From Lineus longissimus (lineage: Eukaryota; Nemertea; Pilidiophora; Heteronemertea; Lineidae), in NCBI RefSeq assembly GCF_910592395.1, contig NC_088309.1, positions 23,562,599 through 23,626,598 on the forward strand: a DNA stretch of 64,000 nucleotides, written 5' to 3'. The notes under the pieces were generated by a model. That model did not search any database, was not told the DNA's origin, and was given only the letters and a program-made list of their open reading frames with translations. Shown here in pieces: positions 25,501 to 37,475 of the stretch. The translations under genes were made by a program, and so were the position numbers. Each line of letters begins with the position of its first letter. The first letter of the stretch is position 1.

Positions 25501-28500
25501 CAGTCTCTGGAAAAGCCAGTTTCACCAGCAAATATTCCTGTGACCAACGCTTGAAGCTTACAGTCCGGATATGAAATAAATTTCGTAAAATCATCAACAA
25601 AACTTTGAAAGACAAATATCTTCCCTAACCGGTGCTTATTAAAACTGGGGCGGGATAACCGTGACATCTGTGAGAGTCTAACTAATGTTGACGCGTGCGT
25701 TTAAAACATGTCCCCTTTGAGTTTTAATGGAACAGTCACACATAGTACATTTAGAGTGGGATGTCTTTGTAAGCACGCGTTTTAGACATGGTGCTTCTGA
25801 GTGCAAACATGCGCCATCTTCCTTTATCAAAGCGAGGCTATTAATCATGGCGGCACGTGTGTGTCTCGCGTGCATTAAAACATACAATCATAAGTTCGGT
25901 GAGAAAAAAATCTACTTTGTTTCAAGAACAGAAATACTGGCGAAACATTTTCGGCTTGACATGTTATGTGAATCAAGAATTTCAAAGCAATAATTATAAC
26001 ATTATCGCGTCTCCGTCCTTATATAGCCGTTGCGTTAAAGTGGTCCAATGGGTGACGAATACCTTTGCAGTTTGAGTTCGGTCCAGCGTCTAACGTTATG
26101 TGTCAACAGACAGTTTTGATAATTATGAAGTTCAATCTACACTAATGAAACCAGTAATAATCAAGTGAGAAGTCAAATACAAAACGTACTCAATCTACTG
26201 TGATCCTTACTGGCAAGAGCAGGGAAATGTTTTCAAATTGCTTGTTTTCTTCATATTTTGAAGGAAAAAAAAATGTGAAATTGGTGATTGAAAAAATCTT
26301 TATTCATTATTCACAAATTACAGCGTCTCTTGCGAATCACTTCTCTTCAACGCAAGTTTTGTTTCACCTCTATTCCTCATTTTATTCTGCATACCTCGGA
26401 TCAGCGCGAAAGGGACTGTCGCAGAGTGCAGGTACGTCGTTCAGTGCCAAACCATTTCTCGTGGGAGATATCAGTCATTTTATCCAAGACAAAGGAGCCC
26501 GCTCAGAGACTCGCTTATTAAAGATCCATAATAGGTTTATGCTTAGTGTATGCATAATTTACCTTCTCGAAACCCTGGAGACGTGCTGGGATGGGTATGG
26601 AGTCCGCACGTCGCCCCTTGCCAGGGTTGCTCATCAAAACAGCAATATCCACTAATGGAAATATTTCTGACATCGGATGACCACTTATGGACGAGATTTG
26701 TTTAATTGATTTAATCTTGGGTTTTAATGAATCAATCTGTGGTTGGGTTATAAATTTGTAAAGAATGTGCATCGACGCTATGTGCTGCACCGGGTATCGA
26801 CAAAAGTTCTTAAGTTTGATTTGGAAACTTTGTCGAAATTTGGTATTTACAACAATTACATAATTCATGTACCAATGATTAAGAAGGGTTTTGGGTCCAT
26901 CAGCTAAATGTAATTCAACTGCTGTCACCAACTTGTCACCATACAATGTATGTGTATACATTTTAATACTTTCCGAGCTAGTGTACGAGAAGGTCAAGGT
27001 CACTCATTAGCTCCAGTGCTGCCTCCTTTCTTCGACCTAATCTCGTTTTCAAGTAAAACCATGGATCCAGTCCTGAGAGGTTTGGCAAAGTGGTTTCCTC
27101 GCGAAAATTAGACAACAGAAAAGTTTTGATGAAGATTCCACACGCTGTGCTACATGTACGTATTACCAGCAGTGCACCGGTCATACACCGCTGGTGTCAC
27201 CGAGAACCCTCACGGGGAAGCAGGATTGAGGCGATGGCTGTAAAATCGAATTAAGTTATTGGCACTTCACGCTAATTGGAATCGTATCGTCTCTTGACCC
27301 TCTCTATCAGGCCAATCATACCATGGACCCTTAAGAGCACTCGAGACGGGAAACCGCACCGCTCAGCCTTCTCAACGCGAATTACACCCAATATCGAAAT
27401 ACGTTTCAACGGCGGCAATATTAATTTAGCGTCGAAATGCGTATTTATTCCGCACTTCAGCCTCTAATTCTACAATTGATTTAGCTGAAAGCCATTCATG
27501 GCTATTTGCAACCGAGTGAAATCTGATTAGACAGATTTTTCCGATTTGCTAAGAAGTGCTTTTTCTTTAGTTGATTTGTCACTTGCATTTGTGGACGTCC
27601 GATATGAATTGGTGTCGTCGTAAGACGCTTTGTGCGGCATCTGGTGAAGGAGTGAATCAAGCCCTCGGGCAACTCAAACCCATTCGTGTTGACAAAAAGA
27701 TGGTGTCGTAAAAGTCCATACTCTCATTCTCTGATCCAGCATATAAAATGAATCGAGTTTGATTATATTCTTGAATGTAATCTGTTTTCAGATTTTAATG
27801 CGATGCGCTACTAAGTCTATATTTTGCTTATTTAAACAACATTTTTATTATCAATCAAAAGACATTTTCATTTGGTATAAGAAGAATGCGATTTATAAAG
27901 AGTTTTAGACATTCGTCCAGTCTTTTTTTACAAAAGAACTCCGATAGTAAGGAAGCTTAAAGATCTTTGAGATAATCCCTTTTGCTATAATAGTAATCTC
28001 TAAAGTGACTAAAATGACACAACAACATTCTCATCCTACGTTAAATCATTCTTTTTATCACTAATTCTCCTAGATCAATTTAAACCTTCTATCTATATCA
28101 TGACATTATGTCAGGTTTTTCTTCAAATTTAACTACTTCAACGATTCGAAGAATTTTTAGAGGCGATGGATCACAGGAGGACCATTTGGCCTTGGTTCTG
28201 CCTATCACTTGCGACTACGTCAAATGCTTTGCCGCTATATACTACCATGATCAGATAAGACCTTTACATTTGTAGTTACCGGGCCCAGTAGAGCCAGATT
28301 ATCAATAATTTAATGGAAGAAAATCTGGTGACTATCTAATAAATGTGCCAACCAGCTCTTTTTCGGATGATCTGCTCGGCAGTATACTTTTTCTAAACGG
28401 CAGAAATCACATGGGCTCTCATCGTTTCTTTGGCATACACGTCGCGGCTGATCGTCGTTGTGTCCAATTACCATTGACAACAAGTCCATTAGGGAAGAAT

Positions 28501-31500
28501 CCTCACACTACTTGACGTTAATTAACGCCTTTATTCGTAGCGTCGTTTACGTAATTTTGAACACTATCCCAGCTGCTTTCTTCGACAGGTGATTGGTCAG
28601 GCCACACCTTTTTATGTTTAGCATTACGGTATGACCTCGACATATTTATTACCAAATTGAAAACAAATATGTATACATGTTATTATTATTATGAGTGTTT
28701 GGCGATTGCTTTTTGTCTTCGTTTACTTTAGTTCTACTTTTCCGAACCGTCTCTTTTTAGAGGGGTATTGTCGGAAAACGCGAGTGGCTTCTTTTTGTCA
28801 ATACACCCGAATCATGTCAGTCTTAACACAAAGAAAAATAAGAACAACGCTCATGACGAATTTTCTGTTGTGTCTATGTCTTCTTTCCTAGCACCCTTCG
28901 ACAGTAGAATACGAATCCGTAATCGCAAAACTGTAAATATTTAGCCTGATGCACGTTTTGACGCCACCGATGTCGTCAGGGCAACGCGAAACAAAACTTG
29001 CAATGAAATGACTAAATATTGCTAATTAGGTTATTGTCCTTTGTTAAAAGATTTATCAACCTCTTAATTATACCGATTGTTTTGTGTTATCTGTTTCATA
29101 TGTTGACCATGTTCATTAATTGAACACGAGTGCCTATCTGATATGCAATCCACGATCTGATCTCTGCTTCATGAGTTGGTTAATATGACATCTACCGCAT
29201 CCTGTTATTTCGCCTCACTGCAATGTCAATTTCAGTTTCTGTTGTTTTGATATTAAAAGTCGTGCACGAACGCAAAAGCACTATTTGAAAAAAGCCAAAT
29301 GGGGATACGTGGCTTTTATTTCTTTTTAAATCAGCGCTTTGTCTTTGATTGAAAAAAATATTTCCTCGACCCATTAATTTTTGCATCCAATAAACCTTAT
29401 GTAATCAGAAAATATGCCGCTGATTTGTTTCTTCATCGAAAGTTTTTCATGGAGAAAATGTCCCCCTTTCCAGCTTCTTCAGTTTTTAAACAAAGCTGCC
29501 GACATCTTTTCCTGTCGTCATGTTTTATATGCCGTCCGCTGATAATAAATTGCTTTTAATTGTACATTTAATGACCATTAAGGCAATGTAATATACCATG
29601 TAAACGCTATAGGAGAAGGCTGTGTATGGCCTCGTCAATAATCCAAGTAATGAAAGAGCCCGCCTTTAGAAGGCGTTAATGGGACAACCGTTAAACGTGA
29701 AAGAAATCAACAATGTCCGGAGTCAAAGCTTGCTTTCTGTTCACGGCAGACTGTTCAGACATTTTGGTAATATCATCTATCAAATGTTTTGTCACCCGTT
29801 CAATATGATTAAAGTGCGTTGGTTGTGACCCATTTCAATCGCGATGATACATTTTACCGAAATTGCTACAATCTTGACTAAATCTGCAGCCTAATGTCAA
29901 AAGGTGCCAGCTTATACGTTCAGTGGTTGAAAAAATAGCAAGGGGACCAGGGGAAATAAAGGGTAATAAAGCGTATTAATAAATGGAAATGAATGATCCC
30001 CGCGAAATCCTATCTTCCCGCATGTTGACAACTTGGGAATCAAAGGTCAGCAAAATGGTTCCTCACGCGAAATTGAGATGGTATAAACGCGCACATGGGT
30101 CCCATGAGGCCGCACCGGGATGATGCATGAGCGCCGCCGCAACACATCACAGCTTGTGTTTTTCCCTCGGCAGAAATCACCCCCGTAAAATCCAACACCT
30201 CTATTGGTGCTCACTTAATTACCATGTGAGAGACGCTGGCAGCGTCTACAGACAACTAGAGGATAAATTATTCAATATCTCATCCCATTCTGTTACAAAA
30301 TGCCCATACGAATTTCATGACTGTTGGGAGTTGATGAGGCTCCAGAAGTGATACATCATGGCGTCATTAATTTGTAATTTGCCATTCTTACTCTCTCTAG
30401 ATGCCCATCATTTTCTTCAACAGATGCACTGGATTTGATTTAGTCCCCAATACTAATTAATCATGTATTAATAACGGCCTAAATGAAACGCTATTATCAA
30501 AAGATCATTATGTAATGTCTTCTCTGGTACCCTCAATAGGAACATTAATACGAACATTTACACTTTTCTTGGGGAAATTATAGCCCCATGAAAGCGAATT
30601 GGTAATTATCAGAGTATTACATTGTTGTTGTTGCGGTCACCCTTCAAGTTCAATGATAAATCACTGACATCTATCCAAGCTTCCAGCCCGTGCCGCAGCG
30701 GAGGACGCACTATTACGACGAACTGATAAACAACGATTGAACCAAAATCCAGAATATCCGAAAGGTTTCATCATCTTCATTGGTGTTTGATGACAGGCTA
30801 ACATCCGCAGGTCGTGTGAATTTAGAACTAATCAAAAGAACTGCTGACTTCTTTTAAGTAGATGGCTCTGCCAGCAACAAAATGGCGGCTATTGGCATAA
30901 AATGGCCGCTGTGAATTACATATACATGTACTAGTAGCATGAATGACCAAAAATGTATCATGCAAGCGTAACACTTTCTTTCCCATCATCAGACAAGCCG
31001 ATGACAAAGTCACTTGGGGACAATTATGTTCAAACTTTTCAAACTATCCATGAACTTGCTGGCATCTTCAGTCGCTCGATAGCGTGCCTTTTTCTCGGGT
31101 AGACAACTTTCCTTCTCAAACAAACTGAAAGTGTTAACATTATCTATGTGGTGGCGATAGAACGAAGCAAGCGGCAGGTGTCACAACAGACTATCTTTAA
31201 TCAACTCGGTGGTCCCTTCGCGGCCCGGCTGGACACCTCCTGAAGTTGTCTTTGCACCTCGCCTGCCGCGAGCTGGACACAACCACAGCTGTCTATGTTG
31301 AGCCAGCCACGGCACACCACTGCCATACACTTTTCAACAACTTTAGACAATGGTGTTGCCTTATCGAGATGCAGCTTTCTTCTTTTAGCAGTTTTGGTCA
31401 ATGATACGTTCCTTATAGCATCATCACACTAGTTACAACGATCACAACTAAAGGAGAGGAATACAACACCTTTGAATTGCTAGCAATATTCTCTACATAT

Positions 31501-34500
31501 TGCGTGAAAATGTCCTAGCATAGCAGCCTGAATCAAACTCTTGCTAGCTGCTTCTTTTGCTGACTCCTCTGGTCTAATTTATGCCTCTCTGACCACTGTA
31601 ACAGTTTTGCATGCCAGTGGTCTCACATAATATGTGTATAGGTGATGGAAGGACATAAATATTCAAATATCACAAAATGCCATTTTAAGAAACGCATAGT
31701 ATCATGATAATAGATGCAAGGCGAGCTGATAGAGAGGTCGATTAATTTTACCGGGTCTGGGCACAATAAATTTTGATCCTTTTCCTAAAAGCCAGTCGTC
31801 ATAACTTCATTATGTTGAAATAATATTTTGTCAGTTGGACTTCAACCTACCACGTTCGTGCTCTTGCAAAACGTTTCATTGAGAAATATTAATCGCGAAA
31901 TAATTGGTAATTTGGCGCTAATAATATTGGGCCAGTGAACCGATCAGAAGTCAATGAAATTAGCTGTGTATACATTCCAGACTGGCGGTAACAAAAGGAA
32001 ACGAAAAACATTCAACATCCGGTAGGGCATAAATTGCTGACTGTCCGTAACAAAACGAAACGAAGGCCAGCGACGTTCTGATGACAGATAACATTCAGAC
32101 TAGATTATATTATAACAAAGCGATCCTCTTCTGATGCATCTAAGATAATATCAACCACCAGCCCAAGCACTAGTGGAAATTGAATAAACTAATGGTGCGT
32201 ATGTCAGGATCAAAATTGATCTTCGCCGTGAAGGCATGGAGCGATTTTTCTCAATCAAGACCTGGGTCACGGTTACATGAAGCAATGAGAAGGCCGGGGC
32301 GGTGTTTTGACGAGAGAGCTGTTTGCCTTAGCGTTATTTTGTTTTTCTATGGAAATTGCTTGGATCAAACCAACATGAAAGGAAATTCTGAATAACGGGT
32401 CATGCGAAATTGTAATTATATCACTACCGGTCCCGGGTAGGTCGGGACCCTGGCAATTATGGCTGAACCCCCGCGCCACACGCACCAGTAACTTCTGGAG
32501 CAGTTGCCACGAAAGTTTAGGGTTCTGGTATGAGAAATCGCTATTATTAATCACAATGGTGTCAGATTGTATGAAAGTCTTCGTGACGAGGCACAGGTAC
32601 TGGGACTGCGCAACCGTGGATGATGGCGAACCTATCAATTCGCCATTACCGCCAGGGACGACATCACGTGATAATGATGTCATCGGAATAATATCATATT
32701 GTTTTTTAATCATCTGAAAATGTTCCAACGTCGTGAATGTTTTTATGAGATGAAAGAAAGTGTGTTTGTTGCCAAGATAGTTTTATCGGGGCCCTTATTC
32801 TTCGGCAGTTTTAGCTGCAAAAGTGCGTTTGATTTTCTTCTTCAGCGTTCAAATTTGTTACTACAGCGTTCAAGTTCCTCTGTCAGCCATCAGATTTGAT
32901 TCTTCCACATTCAAATCTGCTTCACACGTTGCTTCTCAAGGTTTCACACATTGGCGTTAAATCTGCTCCTCGGCGTTCAAAGTTTCTTCTTCATCAGCAT
33001 TCAAGGTTGTTTCTTCATAGCGTTCGAAATTGGTTATTTCCTTCTTCAGTGTTTAATCCGTTTTTCAACGTTCAGTTGTGCTTCTTCACTGTTTGAATTA
33101 CTCTTCAGTGTTCTTCCAGTTTTTTGACATAAGGAAATGGCTTACAGTCTGTCAGAACAAAATCAAAAATACACTGACCATAAACTCGGCGGCAACTCGT
33201 CTTGGTATGATATCACCCGATGATGCACTACAAGTATTCTTTTCCCTTGTTTGATTTACAAGCCTCATCCCCAACTCTCTCAAGATAATAAATTGCCTTC
33301 GATCCATCGTCTTCATTTCAATGAATATTGGCAGACGACACCGTAGTACTATTTCATTGAAATCGTCTGCTTTCGCATTACGTCTGTCCTGGGACAAGAT
33401 ATCATAAATAACCCCAAGTCATATCTCATATCATAGGATAATTGATATTATACGTATCATTTAGGAATTTATTCAGCGTCAAATCGGAATAGGCGACAAA
33501 TTAAGAGATTACGCTACGATCCAATGGTCTGATTAGCTCTCAGGATGGATCGTAGCGCATTTAGAGATGCTCTGTCGTAATTGAACGCCACCAATTTAAA
33601 TCGTTTTCACCGCTGTCAAAATGCAAGTCGATTTTGATTAAACGTTCTTTCATCCGCCTGTCACATAGTTTGTAATTAGTAGGCTTTATTCTTGACCCCG
33701 TCTTTAAACCATAAAATGATTGGCTATATTCTGCCTGTCAACTGGCATTACTCGCTGACGACAATACGATTAATCTTGGCCGCCATTTGTCATCCGCCGG
33801 AAAACGAGAGATCCACACGAACAAAACGGGGACGTACGAAGTCACATTACGCATGCACAATCGATACACACTCGATATTGTAGTGGAATATCATTACGCC
33901 AATGTGCTAGGCGTTAGTAGGCGTGAAACGAACAGCAGAAAGATGTTGTTAAGGCAAGACGATATTCCGGACAGATCGTAATACGTTTATTTTTAACGAT
34001 ACCTCCGATTTTTGACAATGAAAGCATTTCACTCTTATTCAACACAATGCAATTTATTAAACTGTATGAACATCTGACGTAATAATATGAAACATAGTCC
34101 GCCGTTACAAATCAAGAACTGCCTCTTTCTCGTGTTTGGTCCAACGTTTCTCAAAAACCATGACAGATTGACGCCATTTTGTGCAGCTCTTTTCAACGTC
34201 TGCTAATTTTCTACGGCTCTAGGAGCGATTGGTCGTAATCTCTCGGATGCAACACAGAGATCAGTGGCTTACCAAACGACTTTCTCAGTAATAGCTTTCA
34301 CGTATTCCTAAAACCCCGCATTGACCTCAGACAACAATGGAAATGAATGGTTTTTGAGGGATTGGCGGCCTCTGCAACTGGGACTCTGGGTAGCTTTGGC
34401 GTTATCCCATTCTTTGAATGTGTGCTGTGCGTGCAAGGACGACAGGGAAATACCAAATGTTTCGGTGGTGTTGTGTGTTCAGAAACTACATCATTTGCCA

Positions 34501-35448
34501 TGGCTTTGATGAGGGATCTTCGATAAGGATATCGTTTGGTTCGATAAGGATGTATTGTATTTTATGAACATTTAGCTTATTTCCAATCTTTTCCTGACGT
34601 GTTTGGTTTGTCTTGTTTTCATCAAAGCCACAGGCTGATTGGCAGCTAGCAAAGAAAGGAGGCAATCAAAAACATATGTTTGATCCCTAATGTAATACTG
34701 ATGGTATTTTTAACTAGGGATTCCTACATCTGACGTTACTACATGAACTACTGAAAAGAGTGAAAATACGTTGTAAACTCAGCATATCTGTTTCCCTATT
34801 GACATTTCGTTTCAGCCTGTTCCACAGGACAATCGGGAGTTCACATTGATATTTCAGTAGGAATGTACTACTGTATAACGTATATAAACTTCTACAAAAA
34901 CACTATCTTATGTATTTTTTAATCTATCGTTGCAGGTTTGGTTCCAAAACAGGCGTGCCAAGTGGAAAAAGAGGAAGAAAACCACGAATGTGTTCAGAAC
35001 ACCCGGTGCTCTACTCCCGTCACACGGACTCTCTCCCTTCGGGACAATGAACGATACACTTTGTACGTTCCATCCGAACGACACTCGGTGGACAGGGATG
35101 ACGCAAATGTCACAGATGGCGGGCAGTAACCCGCTCAGTCTCCCTCCATCTATACCTAGACAGGGGATGCAATCTCTCTCACAAATGACTGGACTTAATC
35201 ATGGATCGATGAATCTACAGCACAACAACATTTCGACATCAAACGCATCCATGTACTCTACGTCACCATATTGCGTGGCGACCACGTGCCCCTCACCGCT
35301 GTCCAATCAGGCGTCGCCTACTTCTGTGGGTTCATCACAAATGCCCTGCAGCATGCAAGAAATAGGTGAAACATGGCGGGGAACGAGTATTGCGCAACTA
35401 CGGCGGAAAGCTTTGGAACACACTGCCGGTATGACGGGCTTTCGTTAG
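19524..35448 (+). CDS. otp: Orthopedia homeodomain transcription factor
   Basis: Paired-like (Q50) homeodomain factor that in other bilaterians specifies neurosecretory and hypothalamic-type neurons; it acts in the nucleus on TAAT sites. Exons: 19524-19611, 21424-21498, 22388-22662, 34936-35448, giving 316 residues with matching phases (1, 1, 0). The homeodomain spans about residues 101-160, begins after [11 protein letters not shown] and is nearly identical to animal Otp. The intron after Gln46 of the homeodomain (VQ/VWFQNRR) is the classic PRD-class 46/47 position. After the homeodomain come KKTTNVFR, a Ser/Pro/Met-rich linker containing NDTRW, and the C-terminal Otp/OAR motif [17 protein letters not shown] at about 293-309. 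Exons 1 and 2 (residues 1-54) are inferred from a good TATA promoter, splice sites and phase; they are divergent, and alternative 5' exons are possible. AATAAA at about 36846 and 37857 are distant poly(A) candidates. Confidence 0.96.
19612..22387. other. otp introns 1 and 2
   Basis: Intron 1 is 19612-21423 (donor GTAAGT, acceptor TTTGAAG) and intron 2 is 21499-22387 (donor GTGAGA, acceptor CTTCCAG). Apart from the tRNA-like fragment at 21776 no gene is seen. The 22388 acceptor is preceded by a strong T-tract. Confidence 0.7.
21776..21792 (-). repeat. tRNA T-arm / B-box relic
   Basis: The minus strand reads CCGGGTTCGATTCCCGG, a perfect T-stem and loop containing the RNA polymerase III B box (GGTTCGATTCC). 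No matching acceptor stem, D-arm or anticodon arm is found upstream at the right distance. It is therefore most likely the head of a decayed tRNA-derived SINE rather than a working tRNA gene. Confidence 0.4.
22825..22838. promoter_or_regulatory. X-box-like RFX motif in otp intron
   Basis: GTTGCC-GT-GGTAAC fits the RFX X-box pattern (inverted half-sites, 2-base spacer). It lies 163 bases downstream of the exon 3 donor. Confidence 0.35.
32835..33119. repeat. Degenerate tandem repeat, TTCTTCAGCGTTCAA type
   Basis: At least ten diverged copies of a unit of about 20-30 bases, built around CTTC(T)TCAGCGTTCAAAT, follow one another (for example near 32838, 32863, 32973, 32997, 33020, 33044, 33066). 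Unit length varies, so this is an old minisatellite inside otp intron 3. Confidence 0.6.
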
Positions 35449-37219
35449 ATTAGATAAAACAATGATCTCAGCCTTTTTCACAATATCAAATATGGCTTGA
35501 TCTCAAATTAGGGCCGGGTTGCTGAAACAGCTTAGACTGTGACACCAACTGACCGATTATGTCACATCACAGGGCAGGTCATATGACCGGAAGGGGCGCC
35601 AGTGGCGCCTTTGGATATCTGACATTATCTACTGATTCTTGGTCAATCTTCCAAAATCAATGACATTGTTCAAGCAACCGGAGCCAGTGCAGCGACTAAT
35701 CTAGATTTGTATGTGCTTTTTATTTGTCATCGAAAGACAATTGCCAAAAATGACTGAAAGGGATCAAAATTATGCGGCTTCTTGGGGAAAAGACTTTGAA
35801 AGTATTCGATGCATTCTATGATATTGACTGTTCATTCTCAGCGATCAGATTTGCATACTTTTCAGATTTTATGATGTACCTAATGGCAGTTATTAAGCCC
35901 ATGACATGAGGACTGTTCACGCGGTTATTACAGTCATTTATCAATCTACAGCAAATTCGGCTGTGAAATATCACGCGACAGTGCCCGTTTAAAATAAGAC
36001 GGACAAACAGTCAAAATATTTGTCAAACCAGTGGGCCCCAAGCCCTGCATAATGCTTCAACGTTTGACCGAAACCAAATTGTCAAATTTCAGGAAATCAG
36101 CTATTTCTTGCCACCACATATTATACATATCAAGAAGATATTATCGATATACATGTATATTTGTCTATTGTTAATTTAAAAGGTATTTAAGGAAATATTT
36201 GTTTATTTTATTTATGATGTAAATGTATTTGAAAAGTGTAAAACGTGAGGACAGTTTTATTGAACTTTACACGGTTTCTCAGAAAAAAAAGTGTAATGTG
36301 TTTTGATTCTCTTAAAGAGCATTCATAAAATAGCAGCCTAATTTCAATTTCTCATCAAAAGCTTAAAGATACTCTCTAAGGTATACACATGCATGCAAGG
36401 GGAGGGAGGGAGTACTGAATATTCGGGAAATAGTGTATGCCTATTAAATGAACGGCCACTAGTCAGCCATTACTGATTCAAATATCAGAGACACCGCATC
36501 AACACACCTGCGATGACCACGGTGAACGAACGATTTTCGCCGCATACGATCATCATTGCAGGTCGCAGCGATTTCAATCGTTTTTTTGGAGGCGCTTTAA
36601 GTTCATTTCACTACAGAGGCCTTCACGTCAGAGAGCGGGTTACCTTTCACTCCCGACTCTATAACACGGTTTTTCACAAGCGGATCTCTTCCTTGTAAAT
36701 AGAAGAATGGTACGTGTAGATGACAAACGAATGTTGTCTCGTATGTGTAAAAATGATAGGATTAATTAATATCGTGCATTTTGACACAAAATTTATGGTA
36801 GATTTTGTTACCGTGGTCGACTATCTATTACTTACGTGTTTAGATGGTAAATAAAACTTTGTGTTTCGTTTCAAATAATCTGTTAATTGTTAATTAATGT
36901 CCCACGTGATGAAGTCCACACCCCATGTCGAATGGCCAGAGATGAAGGAAATTTGCTTGTGGTGTAATCGACGAAGTCGGATCAAGTGCATTTCAGCAAA
37001 GACTTTGTCAGTGGTTGCTGATGTCGTCTCTGGATTTTATGACGAGCTTGAGATTTTAAGTTCGAAAGCTAAAACTGAAAGTCCTAGCCATTCTTGATAC
37101 TCGGTGTGTCATTCGAGAGGGTCCGGAAACCATCAAAACCCGGGTGGTCCGGAACTCAGCACATACGGAAAAAGAGCTTGACAATGTCAATATTGTCGAG
37201 CAGAAATTACCCCTCGCTT

Positions 37220-37475
37220 GGAACGATCTATGAGGCACTAGCTTGGTTCTATTACCAGCGCAGGCGCATCTCGCCGCTAAGAATGTACCCCTCGGAATGA
37301 TCGGAGGGGCACGAGCTTGGTTATAACCTTTCCAACGCAGGCGCATCTTGCCGCGGAGAATGTGCTTGGAAGGATCGGAGAGGAACGAGTTTGGTTCTAA
37401 CCTTACCAACACAAGCGTATCTAGCCTCAGAGAATGTACCCCTTGTATTGCTGGGAACGATCGGAGAGGTATCGA
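37220..37475. repeat. Tandem minisatellite, about 74-bp unit, four starts
   Basis: The unit begins GGAACGATCGGAGAGG and continues through ACGAGCTTGGTT and GCAGGCGCATCT(T/C)GCCGC to GAGAATGTACCCCT. Starts at 37220, 37294, 37368 and 37454 give periods of 74, 74 and 86. It is GC-richer than its flanks. The fourth copy is incomplete. Confidence 0.75.

Larger units (their letters stand above)
22663..34935. other. otp intron 3 (12.3 kb)
   Basis: Donor CAG/GTAAGG at 22663 and acceptor TTGCAG ending at 34935. No coding exon was recognised inside on either strand. It contains an X-box-like site (22825), a 14-base G run (22909-22922), AT-rich homeodomain-type palindromes such as CGTTAATTAACG at 28516-28527, and a degenerate tandem repeat at about 32835-33119. 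The size and position suggest a regulatory intron; enhancers cannot be identified without comparison to other species. Confidence 0.8.

Noticed and set aside
31201-31401. 66-codon basic frame (-) in a GC-richer patch of otp intron 3
   Set aside because: Looks somewhat protein-like but has no domain, promoter or splice evidence; could be an old retroposed fragment.
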